This document shows positions 26,826 through 34,687 of a DNA stretch of 64,000 nucleotides, one piece after another. The notes below the pieces were generated by a model. That model was given only the letters and a program-made list of their open reading frames with translations, was not told the origin of the DNA and searched no databases. The position numbers and the translations under genes are program-made. The first letter of the stretch is position 1. Every line of letters begins with the position of its first letter. The stretch spans positions 1 to 64,000 of the forward strand of contig NZ_CANLTQ010000003.1 of assembly GCF_947494025.1 (NCBI RefSeq), given 5' to 3'. This stretch comes from an uncultured Jannaschia sp. Lineage in GTDB: Bacteria; Pseudomonadota; Alphaproteobacteria; Rhodobacterales; Rhodobacteraceae.

Positions 26826-27004
26826 TTGACCCGAATCGTATTTCGCCCCAAATCCCCGCGCATAGACGCCAACGCACGCGCCTCTGGCACGGCATCACGC
26901 ACGGTTACGTAGCGACGGTAACGTCTCCCTTGGAACTGAGCGGTCTTCGCCGGAACCCCCCTCGCGGGTATTCCGGAATGGCCGGGTCTAAACGGAGATG
27001 ACCC
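26826..27004 (+). promoter_or_regulatory. Promoter and structured leader of the decarboxylase gene (speF-type element possible)
   Basis: A promoter-like pair TTGACC (26826-26831) and CAAATC (26849-26854), 17 nt apart. The leader that follows has one stem at 26904-26908/26918-26922 (GTTAC/GTAAC) and a second at 26950-26955/26971-26976 (CCGGAA/TTCCGG) with an inner CCC/GGG. Alphaproteobacterial ornithine decarboxylase genes are known to carry the conserved speF RNA leader (Corbino et al.). The position fits, but I cannot confirm the consensus by eye. Confidence 0.35.
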
Positions 27005-28171
27005 ATGAACGCAGTAACCGGCTTCGGCCGTCCCGTCGTCGTCGCGCCGTCGCGCGTGGAATCCTACATCCGGTCCCATGACTTTGCGCATCCGACGCTG
27101 GTCATCGACGTGGACGCGGTCGAGCGTCAGTTCCACGCCCTTCGGGCCGGGCTGGGCCGCGCGCAGATCCACTACGCCGTGAAGGCGAACCCGCATGTCG
27201 CGATCATCGAGCGGCTCGTCCAACTCGGCTCGGGCTTCGACGCGGCGTCCCGCGGGGAGATCGAGCTCGTGCTCGGGCAAGGCGCCGATCCGGCGCATGT
27301 CTCGTTCGGGAACACGATCAAGAAGGTCGCGGATATCCGCTTTGCCCACCATGCCGGCATCACGCTCTTTGCGGCTGACGCGGAGGCGGAGCTGGAGAAG
27401 ATCGCGGAGAACGCCCCCGGCGCCGGCGTCTATATCCGCGTGATCGTGGACAATCCCGAGGCCGACTGGCCGCTGAGCCGGAAGTTCGGCTGTTGCGCGG
27501 ACAAGACGCTCTCGTTGCTTGCCTACGCGCGGGCGCTCGGTCTCGTTCCGCACGGCCTATCGTTTCATGTCGGCTCGCAGACGCGCGAGGCGCGGATGTG
27601 GACGAGCACGCTCGATCAGGTTGCCGCGATCTGGCACCGCGCCGTGGCTTCGGGCTTCGATCTCCAGCTCCTCAACATCGGCGGCGGCTTCCCGGCCTTC
27701 TATGGCGAGGACATCCAGCATCCGACGGATTACGCGGCTGCCGTCATGAACCTGATCGCCGTGCGCTTTGGTGACGTTCCGCAGATCATGGCCGAACCTG
27801 GCCGCGGACTCGTCGGAGAATGCGGCGCGATTGCCGCCGAAGTCCTGCTTGTGTCGCGCAAGTCCGACGACGACCTGCATCGTTGGGTCTATCTCGACAT
27901 CGGCCGGTTCTCCGGTCTGGCCGAGACCGAAGGCGAGGCGATCCGTTATCAGATCGCGACGCCGCGCGACGGGCAGGCGACCGGCCCCTGCGTTCTGGCC
28001 GGGCCTTCGTGCGACAGCGCCGACGTACTCTACGAGAAGCGCCCGCTGCAGTTGCCGTTGTCTTTGGCCGCCGGCGACAAGGTGGTGATCCGGAATTGCG
28101 GAGCCTACACCTCGACCTACTCCTCCGTCGGCTTCAACGGCTTCCCACCGCTCGATTGCGTGGTCATCTGA
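27005..28171 (+). CDS. Type III PLP-dependent decarboxylase (ornithine/lysine decarboxylase type)
   Basis: A 388-residue alanine-racemase-fold decarboxylase of polyamine synthesis. The PLP lysine is in YAVKANPH (near residue 60). Other family signatures are GFDAASRGEIELVL, FHVGSQ, LNIGGGFPAFYG (phosphate-binding GGGF), AEPGRGLVGECG (EPGR), the second-subunit active-site Cys in AGPSCDSADVLYEKR, and NCGAYTSTYSSVGFNGF. The length fits ornithine decarboxylase rather than DAP decarboxylase. Substrate (ornithine or lysine) is not certain. It has a long leader and a strong terminator. Confidence 0.88.
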   Translation: MNAVTGFGRPVVVAPSRVESYIRSHDFAHPTLVIDVDAVERQFHALRAGLGRAQIHYAVKANPHVAIIERLVQLGSGFDAASRGEIELVLGQGADPAHVSFGNTIKKVADIRFAHHAGITLFAADAEAELEKIAENAPGAGVYIRVIVDNPEADWPLSRKFGCCADKTLSLLAYARALGLVPHGLSFHVGSQTREARMWTSTLDQVAAIWHRAVASGFDLQLLNIGGGFPAFYGEDIQHPTDYAAAVMNLIAVRFGDVPQIMAEPGRGLVGECGAIAAEVLLVSRKSDDDLHRWVYLDIGRFSGLAETEGEAIRYQIATPRDGQATGPCVLAGPSCDSADVLYEKRPLQLPLSLAAGDKVVIRNCGAYTSTYSSVGFNGFPPLDCVVI

Positions 28172-28187
28172 TCGAACGATGATGTGG

Positions 28188-28212
28188 CGCCCGCCGGTTC
28201 GCCCGGCGGGCG
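28188..28212. terminator. Bidirectional terminator between decarboxylase and deoD
   Basis: A 10-bp perfect stem (28188-28197 pairs with 28203-28212) with loop TTCGC, placed between two convergent stop codons (28171 and 28216). Confidence 0.75.
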
Positions 28213-28215
28213 AAC

Positions 28216-28920
28216 TCAGGCGAAGGCCGCTTCCAGCGCGATCTCGACCATGTCGCCGAAAGAGGACTGACGGTCCGATGCCGGCAGCGCTTCGTGCGTC
28301 AGGAGATGGTCGCTGACGGTCAGCACGGCCAGCGCGCGGCACCGATGGCGCGCGGCGAGGATGTAGAGCTCCGCCGCCTCCATCTCGACGGCCAGGATAC
28401 CGTGACGTGTCATCTGCTCGTTCAGATCGGGTCGCTCATCGTAGAAGACGTCGGAGGAATAGATGCCCCCGACATGCGTGGTTGAGCCCTTCGATCGCGC
28501 CGCCGCATGCGCCGCGGACAGCAGGCCGAAATCGGCGCAGGGCGCGAAATTCATTTCCCGCAGGATGCCACGCGATGGCGTCGAGAGAGAGGTGGCCGAC
28601 ATGGCGAGGATGACGTCCCGCACCGCGATATGCTTCTGCATCGCTCCGCAGGACCCGATCCGTATGAGCGTCCTGGCGCTGTAGGTCGTAATGAGTTCGT
28701 TGGCATAGATTGACAGGCTCGGCATGCCCATGCCCGTGCCGTGGATCGTGACTCGATGCCCCCGCCATGTACCTGTGAAGCCCAGCATGCCACGGACGTC
28801 GTTCACGAGCTGCGGAGCGTCGAGAAACGTCTCCGCGGCCCATCTGGCGCGAAGGGGATCGCCCGGCAACAGGACGGTTTCGGCGATTTCGCCGGGTTCG
28901 GCGCGGATATGGGGAGTCAT
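28216..28920 (-). CDS. deoD: Purine-nucleoside phosphorylase
   Basis: A 234-residue hexameric-type PNP that phosphorolyses purine nucleosides. It starts [25 protein letters not shown] with the PGDP phosphate loop. It has [17 protein letters not shown], the nucleoside-binding [13 protein letters not shown] and [24 protein letters not shown] with the catalytic Asp of SDH. ATG 28920 is chosen over an upstream ATG because GGAGG lies 5 nt before it. It complements the BMP-type nucleoside importer encoded at 37.3-42.4 kb. Confidence 0.93.
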   Translation of the reverse strand: MTPHIRAEPGEIAETVLLPGDPLRARWAAETFLDAPQLVNDVRGMLGFTGTWRGHRVTIHGTGMGMPSLSIYANELITTYSARTLIRIGSCGAMQKHIAVRDVILAMSATSLSTPSRGILREMNFAPCADFGLLSAAHAAARSKGSTTHVGGIYSSDVFYDERPDLNEQMTRHGILAVEMEAAELYILAARHRCRALAVLTVSDHLLTHEALPASDRQSSFGDMVEIALEAAFA

Positions 28921-28936
28921 CTGGACCTCCAAAAAG

Positions 28937-28963
28937 AAAGGGACGCGAATGCCGCGTCCCTTT
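28937..28963 (-). terminator. Rho-independent terminator of the H-NS-like gene
   Basis: An 11-bp stem (28937-28947 with 28953-28963) and a 5-nt loop. On the minus strand it is followed by TTCTTTTT. It lies between the H-NS-like stop (28986) and the deoD ribosome site, so deoD may have little read-through from upstream. Confidence 0.85.
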
Positions 28964-28985
28964 TCAACCCGATTTCAGCCGGGAT

Positions 28986-29291
28986 CTAGATAGCCAGATC
29001 GGATTCCATCTTGCCGCTCGCCAGAGCGTCCTTGAACCACTGGGGCTGTCGTCCCCGGCCGGACCATGTCTTCCCCGGATTTTCCGGATGCACGTATTTT
29101 GGCGCGGCGCCAGAAGCTTTGGTCTTCTTCGACCCGGTGAAATCGGAAAGGTTGTAGCCCATCTCCTTTGCAAGGCTTTCGAGCTTCGCATGCGCTTCTT
29201 TCCGCTGCCGCTCGTCGTAGCCCTTGACGGCGGCGTTCACCTTCTTCTGCAGGTCCAGCAGCTCGTTTTTGTTCATCTTGTCGAGATCCAT
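28986..29291 (-). CDS. H-NS/HvrA family nucleoid protein
   Basis: A 101-residue protein. The N-terminal helical oligomerisation region MDLDKMNKNELLDLQKKVNAAVKGYDERQRKEAHAKLESLAKEMGY is followed by a short linker. The C-terminal DNA-binding domain has APKYVHPENPGKTWSGRGRQPQWFKDALASGK, the AT-hook-like W(S/T)GRGR(Q/R)P motif of H-NS, HvrA and Sfh. It should bind AT-rich DNA and silence transferred genes. ATG 29291 is taken with AGGATC upstream. It is a single-gene unit with its own terminator. Confidence 0.93.
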   Translation of the reverse strand: MDLDKMNKNELLDLQKKVNAAVKGYDERQRKEAHAKLESLAKEMGYNLSDFTGSKKTKASGAAPKYVHPENPGKTWSGRGRQPQWFKDALASGKMESDLAI

Positions 29292-29803
29292 CGAGATCCT
29301 CTTTGTTTTGCCTTGGCACGCCTTAATTCTCACCGTGATCTAATTCAAGCGAGATACATTCCAAGACTATTAACGGCAGATTCAAGTTCGGCCTCGGACA
29401 GGATTCGACAAAAACCTTTCCTTCGGACGGCGCTTCCGGCCGAGCACGGGGTTGAGAGTATGTTCGAATCGAGTTGAGTGAGAGCACTGCTGTCCGGGCT
29501 GCGCCGCGCTTCTCGCTTGTTCATGCCGAAGGCCAGTTCGATTCTATGGCCATTCGTGAAACGCTGCATCTCCCGGTTGTCTGAAGGGTCGATTCCGACG
29601 GTCGGCAAATTAGGCAGCGGTATCGCCGTTAACGTTTTCGGTATTTCGAAGGCGTGGTCATCAATGCGATCGCAAGGTGAAGCGATGCAGCGTTATCGCC
29701 GATGCCGAAGCTTCTCGTCTCACGGGCGATACGCTGGCAGGAGTGCCGTTATACAATTCACAGGATTTCGGTGCCGCAGAAGGCGTGCGAGGGCCGAAAG
29801 CGG
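29292..29803. other. 512-bp AT-richer region between hns-like and acyltransferase genes
   Basis: Divergent promoter region. Base use is visibly richer in A/T than the genes on either side. A minus-strand frame (29345-29608) could encode 87 residues ending AELESAVNSLGMYLA, but it lacks a recognised domain and a good ribosome site. GTTAACGTTTTCGG-type elements near 29630 could be promoter parts. Region may be bound by the adjacent H-NS-like protein, which is inference. Confidence 0.4.
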
Positions 29804-31285
29804 ATGGACGCCCCCTTCGGTAAGCTGCACAATCCCGGCATGTTCCGGACCATCGAGGTTCCTCTCTGGGCGCTTCTGCTGCTTGTCGGGTTCGCCGCGG
29901 TGACGTTCGCGTCCCACTTCCTGTTTCCTTCCGTCCGCTGGTTCTTCCGTCGCTGGGCCGAGCGCCTTGTCGCTCGGCTCAACGCGCGACTGGTTCGGCC
30001 GATCGAGCCGTTCAAGCTGGCGCGTCGGATGGATACCGTGAATCGGGTGATCCACGACCCCGACGTGGCGCGCGCGATCGTCGACCATGCGAGAGAAGAA
30101 GGCGTGCCGGAGCAGGTCGCTTTCGAGACCGCCCGACGCTACGCGCGGGAGATCGTGCCGGGCTTCTCCGCGCTTCTTTATTTCGGCGTCGCGACGCGGC
30201 TGGCGCAATGGTTGTCGCGAAGCCTGTACCGCGTTCGGGTCTCGGGAGAGGCCGATGCGATGGCGGGGGTCGATCCGAAGGCGACGGTGGTCTTCGTCCT
30301 GAATCATCGCTCGAACATGGATTATGTGCTCGTCACCTGGCTCGTGGCGCGGCGCGCCGCGCTGGCCTATGCGGTCGGCGAATGGGCGCGACGCTGGCCG
30401 CTTGGTCCTCTGATCCGCGCGATGGGCGGTTATTTCGTCCGCCGGCGCGACCTGAATCCGCTCTACCGCAAGGTCCTCGCACGCTACGTGCAGATTGCCA
30501 CGGAGAACGGCGTCACTCAGGCGATCTTCCCGGAAGGGCGGCTCAGCCGGGACGGTGCGCTGCATGCCCCGAAACTCGGCATCTTGAGCTACATCATCGC
30601 CGACCACGACCATGAGAGGACGCATGACGTCGTTTTCGTCCCCGTGGCGGTGAATTACGAACGCGTCCTCGAGGATCGAGCGCTGATCGCGGCGCAGGCC
30701 GGCGCGGCGAACCCGTTCCGCCTGCGCTGGTGGATGGTGATCCGGTATCTCTGGCGCCATATGCAGCTTCGTCTCACCGGGCGGTTCACGCGTTTCGGCT
30801 ATGCCGCCGTCGCATTCGGGCGTCCCGTGTCGCTTCGGCGCTTCCTCTGGTCCGGGCACGAGGATCCGGCCGCGGCTCTCGGGGCCGTCCTGATGGCACG
30901 GGTAGAGGAGGTGTTGCCCGTCCTTCCCATGGCTCTGGTCTGCGAGGCCCTCATCGACGGTGCGCGCGACATCGAGACGGTCGCCCGGCATCTGTCGTCA
31001 AGGGCGGCGACGCTTCAGGCGGCCGGTCATGTCGTCCATGCGGACATCCGCGATGCGAAGCAGGCCGTATCCGTCGCCCTTCGCATGCTGGAAGTCCGAA
31101 ATGTTGTCGCGCTCGATGACGAGCGCATTTCATTGACGGCGAAATTCGGGCCGATCCTCCAATTCTATGCGCGGACGTTGCCCCGAAACCCGTCCGTCGC
31201 CGCGGATCGTCATCCGGCAGCCCTGCAAGACGCGCCGTCGAAAGATAGGCCTACGGACAATGCAGACGCCCTGGGCGAACCCTGA
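29804..31285 (+). CDS. Glycerol-3-phosphate 1-O-acyltransferase family protein
   Basis: A protein of about 493 residues. It has an N-terminal transmembrane helix (VPLWALLLLVGFAAVTFASHFLF) and the PlsB/PlsC-type acyltransferase motifs: block I VLNHRSNMD (His168, Asp173 catalytic), block II GGYFVRRRDLNPLYRKVL, block III AIFPEGRLSRDG, and block IV FVPVAVNYE. It makes lysophosphatidate for phospholipid synthesis. It is shorter than E. coli PlsB. The ATG at 29804 is my choice; 29840 is possible. The C-terminal 25 residues are polar and disordered. Confidence 0.87.
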   Translation: MDAPFGKLHNPGMFRTIEVPLWALLLLVGFAAVTFASHFLFPSVRWFFRRWAERLVARLNARLVRPIEPFKLARRMDTVNRVIHDPDVARAIVDHAREEGVPEQVAFETARRYAREIVPGFSALLYFGVATRLAQWLSRSLYRVRVSGEADAMAGVDPKATVVFVLNHRSNMDYVLVTWLVARRAALAYAVGEWARRWPLGPLIRAMGGYFVRRRDLNPLYRKVLARYVQIATENGVTQAIFPEGRLSRDGALHAPKLGILSYIIADHDHERTHDVVFVPVAVNYERVLEDRALIAAQAGAANPFRLRWWMVIRYLWRHMQLRLTGRFTRFGYAAVAFGRPVSLRRFLWSGHEDPAAALGAVLMARVEEVLPVLPMALVCEALIDGARDIETVARHLSSRAATLQAAGHVVHADIRDAKQAVSVALRMLEVRNVVALDDERISLTAKFGPILQFYARTLPRNPSVAADRHPAALQDAPSKDRPTDNADALGEP

Positions 31286-31506
31286 CTGGCTCAGATTGCC
31301 GCTTAGGGTGATCCGAAAAAGGTCAAGACCGAACCACGCATCGCTGGCGTGATTCGCGGTTATCCCCTCCCCGAATCCGGCGAGGGGTCGTTCCATCTTT
31401 GTTCCAAGTCCTTAAACGACAGCGGCTTGCCGAGGCATTCCTCGCAATTTCGGGGGATGGTCAAACCGCGAATATCGGGCCTCCTATCGCGCGATCTACC
31501 CTCGCC

Positions 31507-31521
31507 TTAACGCTCCGTTAA
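31507..31521. promoter_or_regulatory. 15-bp dyad upstream of the 63-aa ORF/luxR
   Basis: TTAACG-CTC-CGTTAA is a perfect 6-bp inverted repeat with a 3-nt centre, just before the ribosome site (31528-31535) of the small ORF. Its size fits an operator. No published lux box is matched by eye. Confidence 0.35.
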
Positions 31522-31542
31522 CCCTCCCGAAAGGAAAGTCCC

Positions 31543-31734
31543 ATGTCAAAGGAATGGATCATCGACGTGTTGGGCGATCTTCGTAGTTTCGCACAGGCGA
31601 ATGCCATGCCGTGTCTGGCAGATCAGCTGGACGAAGCGATCATGGTTGCTGCAATCGAAATGGCGCAGACGCCCGCAATGTATGCGGGGACGAATGGCAC
31701 GCAAACTCGAAAGTTTGCTGGAGCGACTGGATGA
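31543..31734 (+). CDS. 63-aa protein leading the quorum-sensing operon
   Basis: A small protein: MSKEWIIDVLGDLRSFAQANAMPCLADQLDEAIMVAAIEMAQ then a polar tail. GAAAGGAA lies before the ATG. The helical N-terminal half (DVL.DLR.FA..N..P.LA..L....) looks like a family I recall near LuxR genes in this order. Its last 41 nt overlap luxR in another frame, so the two are probably translationally linked. No function known. Confidence 0.7.
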   Translation: MSKEWIIDVLGDLRSFAQANAMPCLADQLDEAIMVAAIEMAQTPAMYAGTNGTQTRKFAGATG

Positions 31735-32404
31735 GGCCACACGGCTCGCCGACCTTCGCGAGGCGATCGTCGACCTTCGAAATGTGTACGAAGTCGAGCA
31801 TCTCGTCTATCATTCCGTAAAGTCGGGTGGTGAGCAATGGGCGGCGCTCACCTACGACGATGTTTGGGTCAAGACCTATGTCGAGCGGAACTTCCAGACC
31901 GTGGATCCTGTTGTCCTCGCCTGTTTCCGCGGGTTCACGCCCATCGACTGGAAGCGACTCGACTGGACCGGCCGGGCCGCGCGGCAGGTCCTGTCCGAAG
32001 GCCTCGCACACGGTCTCGGAAATCAGGGCTTCAGCCTTCCGGTTCGCGGACCGGCGGGACAGTTCGCCTTGTTCACCGTCAATCACCGGGTAAACGACGA
32101 TAGCTGGAACCGGTTTACCCGCCAGAACCTGCACGATCTCCTGCTGGCCGCGCATTACTTCAACGAGCGTGCGTTGCTCCTCGACGGGGACGGAAGCTAT
32201 TCGAACGCTTCGCTTTCGCCGCGGGAAACGGATGCGCTCACGCTTCTCGCGGCGGGAATGTCGCGAGCGAAGGCGGCGGAGAAGCTGAAGATCTCCGAAC
32301 ATACGCTGCGCGTCTACATCGAAAGCGCGCGCTTCAAGCTCGGCGCCGTCAACACCACGCATGCCGTCGCGAACGCCTTGTCCCGGGGCCTGATCTGCCT
32401 CTGA
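31694..32404 (+). CDS. luxR: LuxR-family acyl-homoserine-lactone regulator
   Basis: A 236-residue regulator. The N-terminal autoinducer domain has the canonical spacing W-x3-Y-x8-D-P-x13-W (DDVWVKTYVERNFQTVDPVV...PIDW), corresponding to TraR W57, Y61, D70, P71 and W85, and a downstream HGLGNQGFSLPVRGP with the conserved Gly. The C-terminal HTH is LSPRETDALTLLAAGMSRAKAAEKLKISEHTLRVYIESARFKLG. It should bind an AHL and control luxI and other genes. ATG 31694 is taken with GGGGA upstream. Confidence 0.93.
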   Translation: MARKLESLLERLDEATRLADLREAIVDLRNVYEVEHLVYHSVKSGGEQWAALTYDDVWVKTYVERNFQTVDPVVLACFRGFTPIDWKRLDWTGRAARQVLSEGLAHGLGNQGFSLPVRGPAGQFALFTVNHRVNDDSWNRFTRQNLHDLLLAAHYFNERALLLDGDGSYSNASLSPRETDALTLLAAGMSRAKAAEKLKISEHTLRVYIESARFKLGAVNTTHAVANALSRGLICL

Positions 32405-32462
32405 GCGAAGGTGACACACGTTCGGGCATCCTGACGTACCAAGCGTCACATTCCGCGATTCG

Positions 32463-32477
32463 TTTACAATTCGTAAA
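32463..32477. promoter_or_regulatory. 15-bp dyad upstream of luxI
   Basis: TTTAC-AATTC-GTAAA, 5-bp arms with a 5-nt centre, 50 nt before the luxI ATG, flanked by a repeated ATTCGT. It is a candidate LuxR site or promoter core. It resembles the luxR-side dyad in size, but not closely in sequence. Confidence 0.35.
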
Positions 32478-32493
32478 TGCGCTCTCCCAGAGT

Positions 32494-32517
32494 CTTCCGG
32501 TTATCGGCAAACCGGAG
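32494..32517 (+). promoter_or_regulatory. luxI leader hairpin that hides the Shine-Dalgarno
   Basis: CTTCCGGTT (32494-32502) pairs with AACCGGAGG (32509-32517) over 9 positions, one of them G-U, with loop ATCGGC. The 3' arm contains the whole GGAGG ribosome site of luxI (ATG at 32526). When folded it should block translation initiation. Confidence 0.6.
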
Positions 32518-32525
32518 GCTTTGAA

Positions 32526-33143
32526 ATGTTCCACTTCTTCTATCGTTCGCAAATGGATTCCCATGCCAAACTGGCCGCAGAGATGTTTCGCGACCGCGCG
32601 ACGCAGTTCCGGGACCGCATGGGCTGGGACGTCACGGTGGACACGATGGGTTGGGAAACCGACCAATACGACGTCCTGAACCCGCTCTACGTCGTTGTGA
32701 CCGACAAGGACGGCCATCATGCCGGCTCCATGCGGTTCCTGCCGACGACGGGGCGAACGATGCTGGCCGAGATCTTTCCGCATCTCGTCGGCGGGGTTCC
32801 GATCCGCAGCTCGGCGGTTTGGGAATGCACGCGCTTCTGCCTTTCGCCAAACGCGTCCGGCAGCGTCGCGCAGATGCTTCTCCTCGCGGCCTCGGAGGTC
32901 GGGCTCGCGATCGGGGTCCGTCAGTCGATCGGCGTCTTCGACCGGCCGATGATGCGGGTCTACCGCCGCCTCGGCTGGAGCCCGGAACTACTTGGCCATG
33001 CCGACGGGATCGCGGCGGGACTCTGGACGTTTTCGGAGGAGGTGCACGAGAAGCTCTGCGCCGATACCGGGATCGAGGCGCGCGCGTTGCGGGCGCTGTT
33101 CGAGGAAGCCCTGGTCGACCTGCCTCTTCCCGTCGCCGCCTGA
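32526..33143 (+). CDS. luxI: Acyl-homoserine-lactone synthase
   Basis: A 205-residue LuxI-type synthase that joins SAM and an acyl-ACP. All usual invariant residues are seen: R and F in MFRDRATQFRDR, W in MGWDVTVD, D..D in ETDQYDVL, R in GSMRFLPTTG, and E plus R in VWECTRFCL. The acyl chain cannot be predicted. It follows luxR after a 121-nt gap that holds the dyad and the SD hairpin. GTG of the helicase gene follows 17 nt after the stop. Confidence 0.94.
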   Translation: MFHFFYRSQMDSHAKLAAEMFRDRATQFRDRMGWDVTVDTMGWETDQYDVLNPLYVVVTDKDGHHAGSMRFLPTTGRTMLAEIFPHLVGGVPIRSSAVWECTRFCLSPNASGSVAQMLLLAASEVGLAIGVRQSIGVFDRPMMRVYRRLGWSPELLGHADGIAAGLWTFSEEVHEKLCADTGIEARALRALFEEALVDLPLPVAA

Positions 33144-33160
33144 CCCTATAGAAGGGGGCG

Positions 33161-34687
33161 GTGGATACCATCGCCCCATCGCTCTCTCCCGATCAGGCCC
33201 ATGCCTGGGATCGCATCGCCGGCATTCTGTCCGACAGCGGCATCGCGCTCGCGGACGGCACCGCCGGCAAACGGCCGGACGAGGAGAGCCGGGTGATCGC
33301 CGTGACCGGCAAGGCCGGATCCGGCAAGACCCTGCTCCTCGCCGAGCTTGTCCGGAAGCTGCGCGACACGGGTCTCGACCTCGTCACCGGCGATTACGAG
33401 CGCAAACGGAAGGACCGGCGCAGCCTCGCCGTGCTCGCCCCGACCAACAAGGCGGCGAGCGTCCTGCGGAACCGCGGCGTGCCGGCCACCACCATCCACC
33501 GCATCCTCTACACCCCCGTCTACGATCCCGAATACGAGCGTCTCGCCGAATGGCTCGCGGGCGACGCGGATCGCCCGACCGTGGAGGGTCTGAGCGAGGA
33601 GGCGATGGACCGCGCCCGGCGCGTCTACGAGGAAACGTCCTCCGTGCCCGGAGCGCTCGCCGCGGCGGGTCTGCGGGGATCGGACTTCATTACCGGCTGG
33701 AAGCGCCGCGACTCACCCCTCGACATCGGCTTCGTTGACGAATCCTCCATGCTCGACGACAAGCAATACGAGGATCTGCGCGAGATCTTTCCCACCCTCG
33801 TCTTGTTCGGCGACCCCGCGCAGCTCGCCCCTGTGAACCAGTCGGGCCGCATGGTGTTCGACCGCTTCGAAGGGGAATCCCTTCTTCACCTCGAGCGCGT
33901 CCACCGGCAGGCCGCCGACAGCCCGATCCTCGATCTGGCCCACGCGCTCGGCGACCCGGACCTCGACTTCGACACCTTCGAGCGGATGATCGAGGACGCG
34001 GCCGCGCGCGACGAGCGCGTGCAGGTGGCGGCTCGCGTGGACAGCGACCTGATGGCTCGCTCCCCGGTGCTTGTCTGGCGCAACGCCACCCGCATCCGCA
34101 TGATCCGCGCCTTCCGCAGCGCCTTCGGCGCCGACGACACGCAGCTTCTGCCGGGGGAGCCGCTCATCTGCGACGGGCTCGAGCTTCCGCTGAAGCACCG
34201 CAAGCGCCGGATCGACCTCGAAGCGCGGGGCCTCATCAAGGGAGCGCAGGTCGTCTATCTCGGACCCGGCCGCAAGCCCGGTTTCTCCAAACTCCACGTC
34301 GTCGGCGCCCCCGATCCGGAGATCAGCGTCAGTTCCATCGTGAAGATCGAGCACCCGGACGAGGACGAACCGTTCCTTCCCTTCGCCGCACGGATGGGCG
34401 CCGCGTTCCTTCACGGCGCGGCGGTCACGACCCACAAGGCGCAGGGCTCGCAATGGGACGCGGTGCAGGTCTTCGCCCCCGACCTTTTCGCCGCCAGCCG
34501 CGCGGGCCGGGTCGAGGCGGGGCAGCATCTCTGGAAGCGTCTCGCCTATGTCGCGATCACGCGCGCGGTGAACCGGGTGATCTGGGTGCGGCGCTACGCG
34601 CTGGCCAAGCCCCGCGCCGCGCTCGACACGTCGGATCTGAAGCCCGAGCGCGTGCCGCTCGCTCTGAAGGAGGAGCAGCCCGAATGA
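33161..34687 (+). CDS. RecD-like ATP-dependent DNA helicase
   Basis: A 508-residue superfamily 1 helicase of the RecD/Pif1 type. Motif I is VTGKAGSGKT (residues 48-57). APTNKAASVL is motif Ia. Walker B is the unusual GFVDESSML. Motif III is LFGDPAQLAPV, motif IV region LERVHRQ, and motifs V/VI are TTHKAQGSQWDAV and YVAITRAVNRV. GTG at 33161 has GAAGGGGG upstream. It may read through from luxI. Its stop overlaps the SDR start (ATGA). Confidence 0.85.
   Translation: MDTIAPSLSPDQAHAWDRIAGILSDSGIALADGTAGKRPDEESRVIAVTGKAGSGKTLLLAELVRKLRDTGLDLVTGDYERKRKDRRSLAVLAPTNKAASVLRNRGVPATTIHRILYTPVYDPEYERLAEWLAGDADRPTVEGLSEEAMDRARRVYEETSSVPGALAAAGLRGSDFITGWKRRDSPLDIGFVDESSMLDDKQYEDLREIFPTLVLFGDPAQLAPVNQSGRMVFDRFEGESLLHLERVHRQAADSPILDLAHALGDPDLDFDTFERMIEDAAARDERVQVAARVDSDLMARSPVLVWRNATRIRMIRAFRSAFGADDTQLLPGEPLICDGLELPLKHRKRRIDLEARGLIKGAQVVYLGPGRKPGFSKLHVVGAPDPEISVSSIVKIEHPDEDEPFLPFAARMGAAFLHGAAVTTHKAQGSQWDAVQVFAPDLFAASRAGRVEAGQHLWKRLAYVAITRAVNRVIWVRRYALAKPRAALDTSDLKPERVPLALKEEQPE

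Noticed and set aside
29345-29608. 87-residue minus-strand frame upstream of the acyltransferase
   Set aside because: No ribosome site, no recognised domain, mixed composition; noted only as part of the intergenic region.
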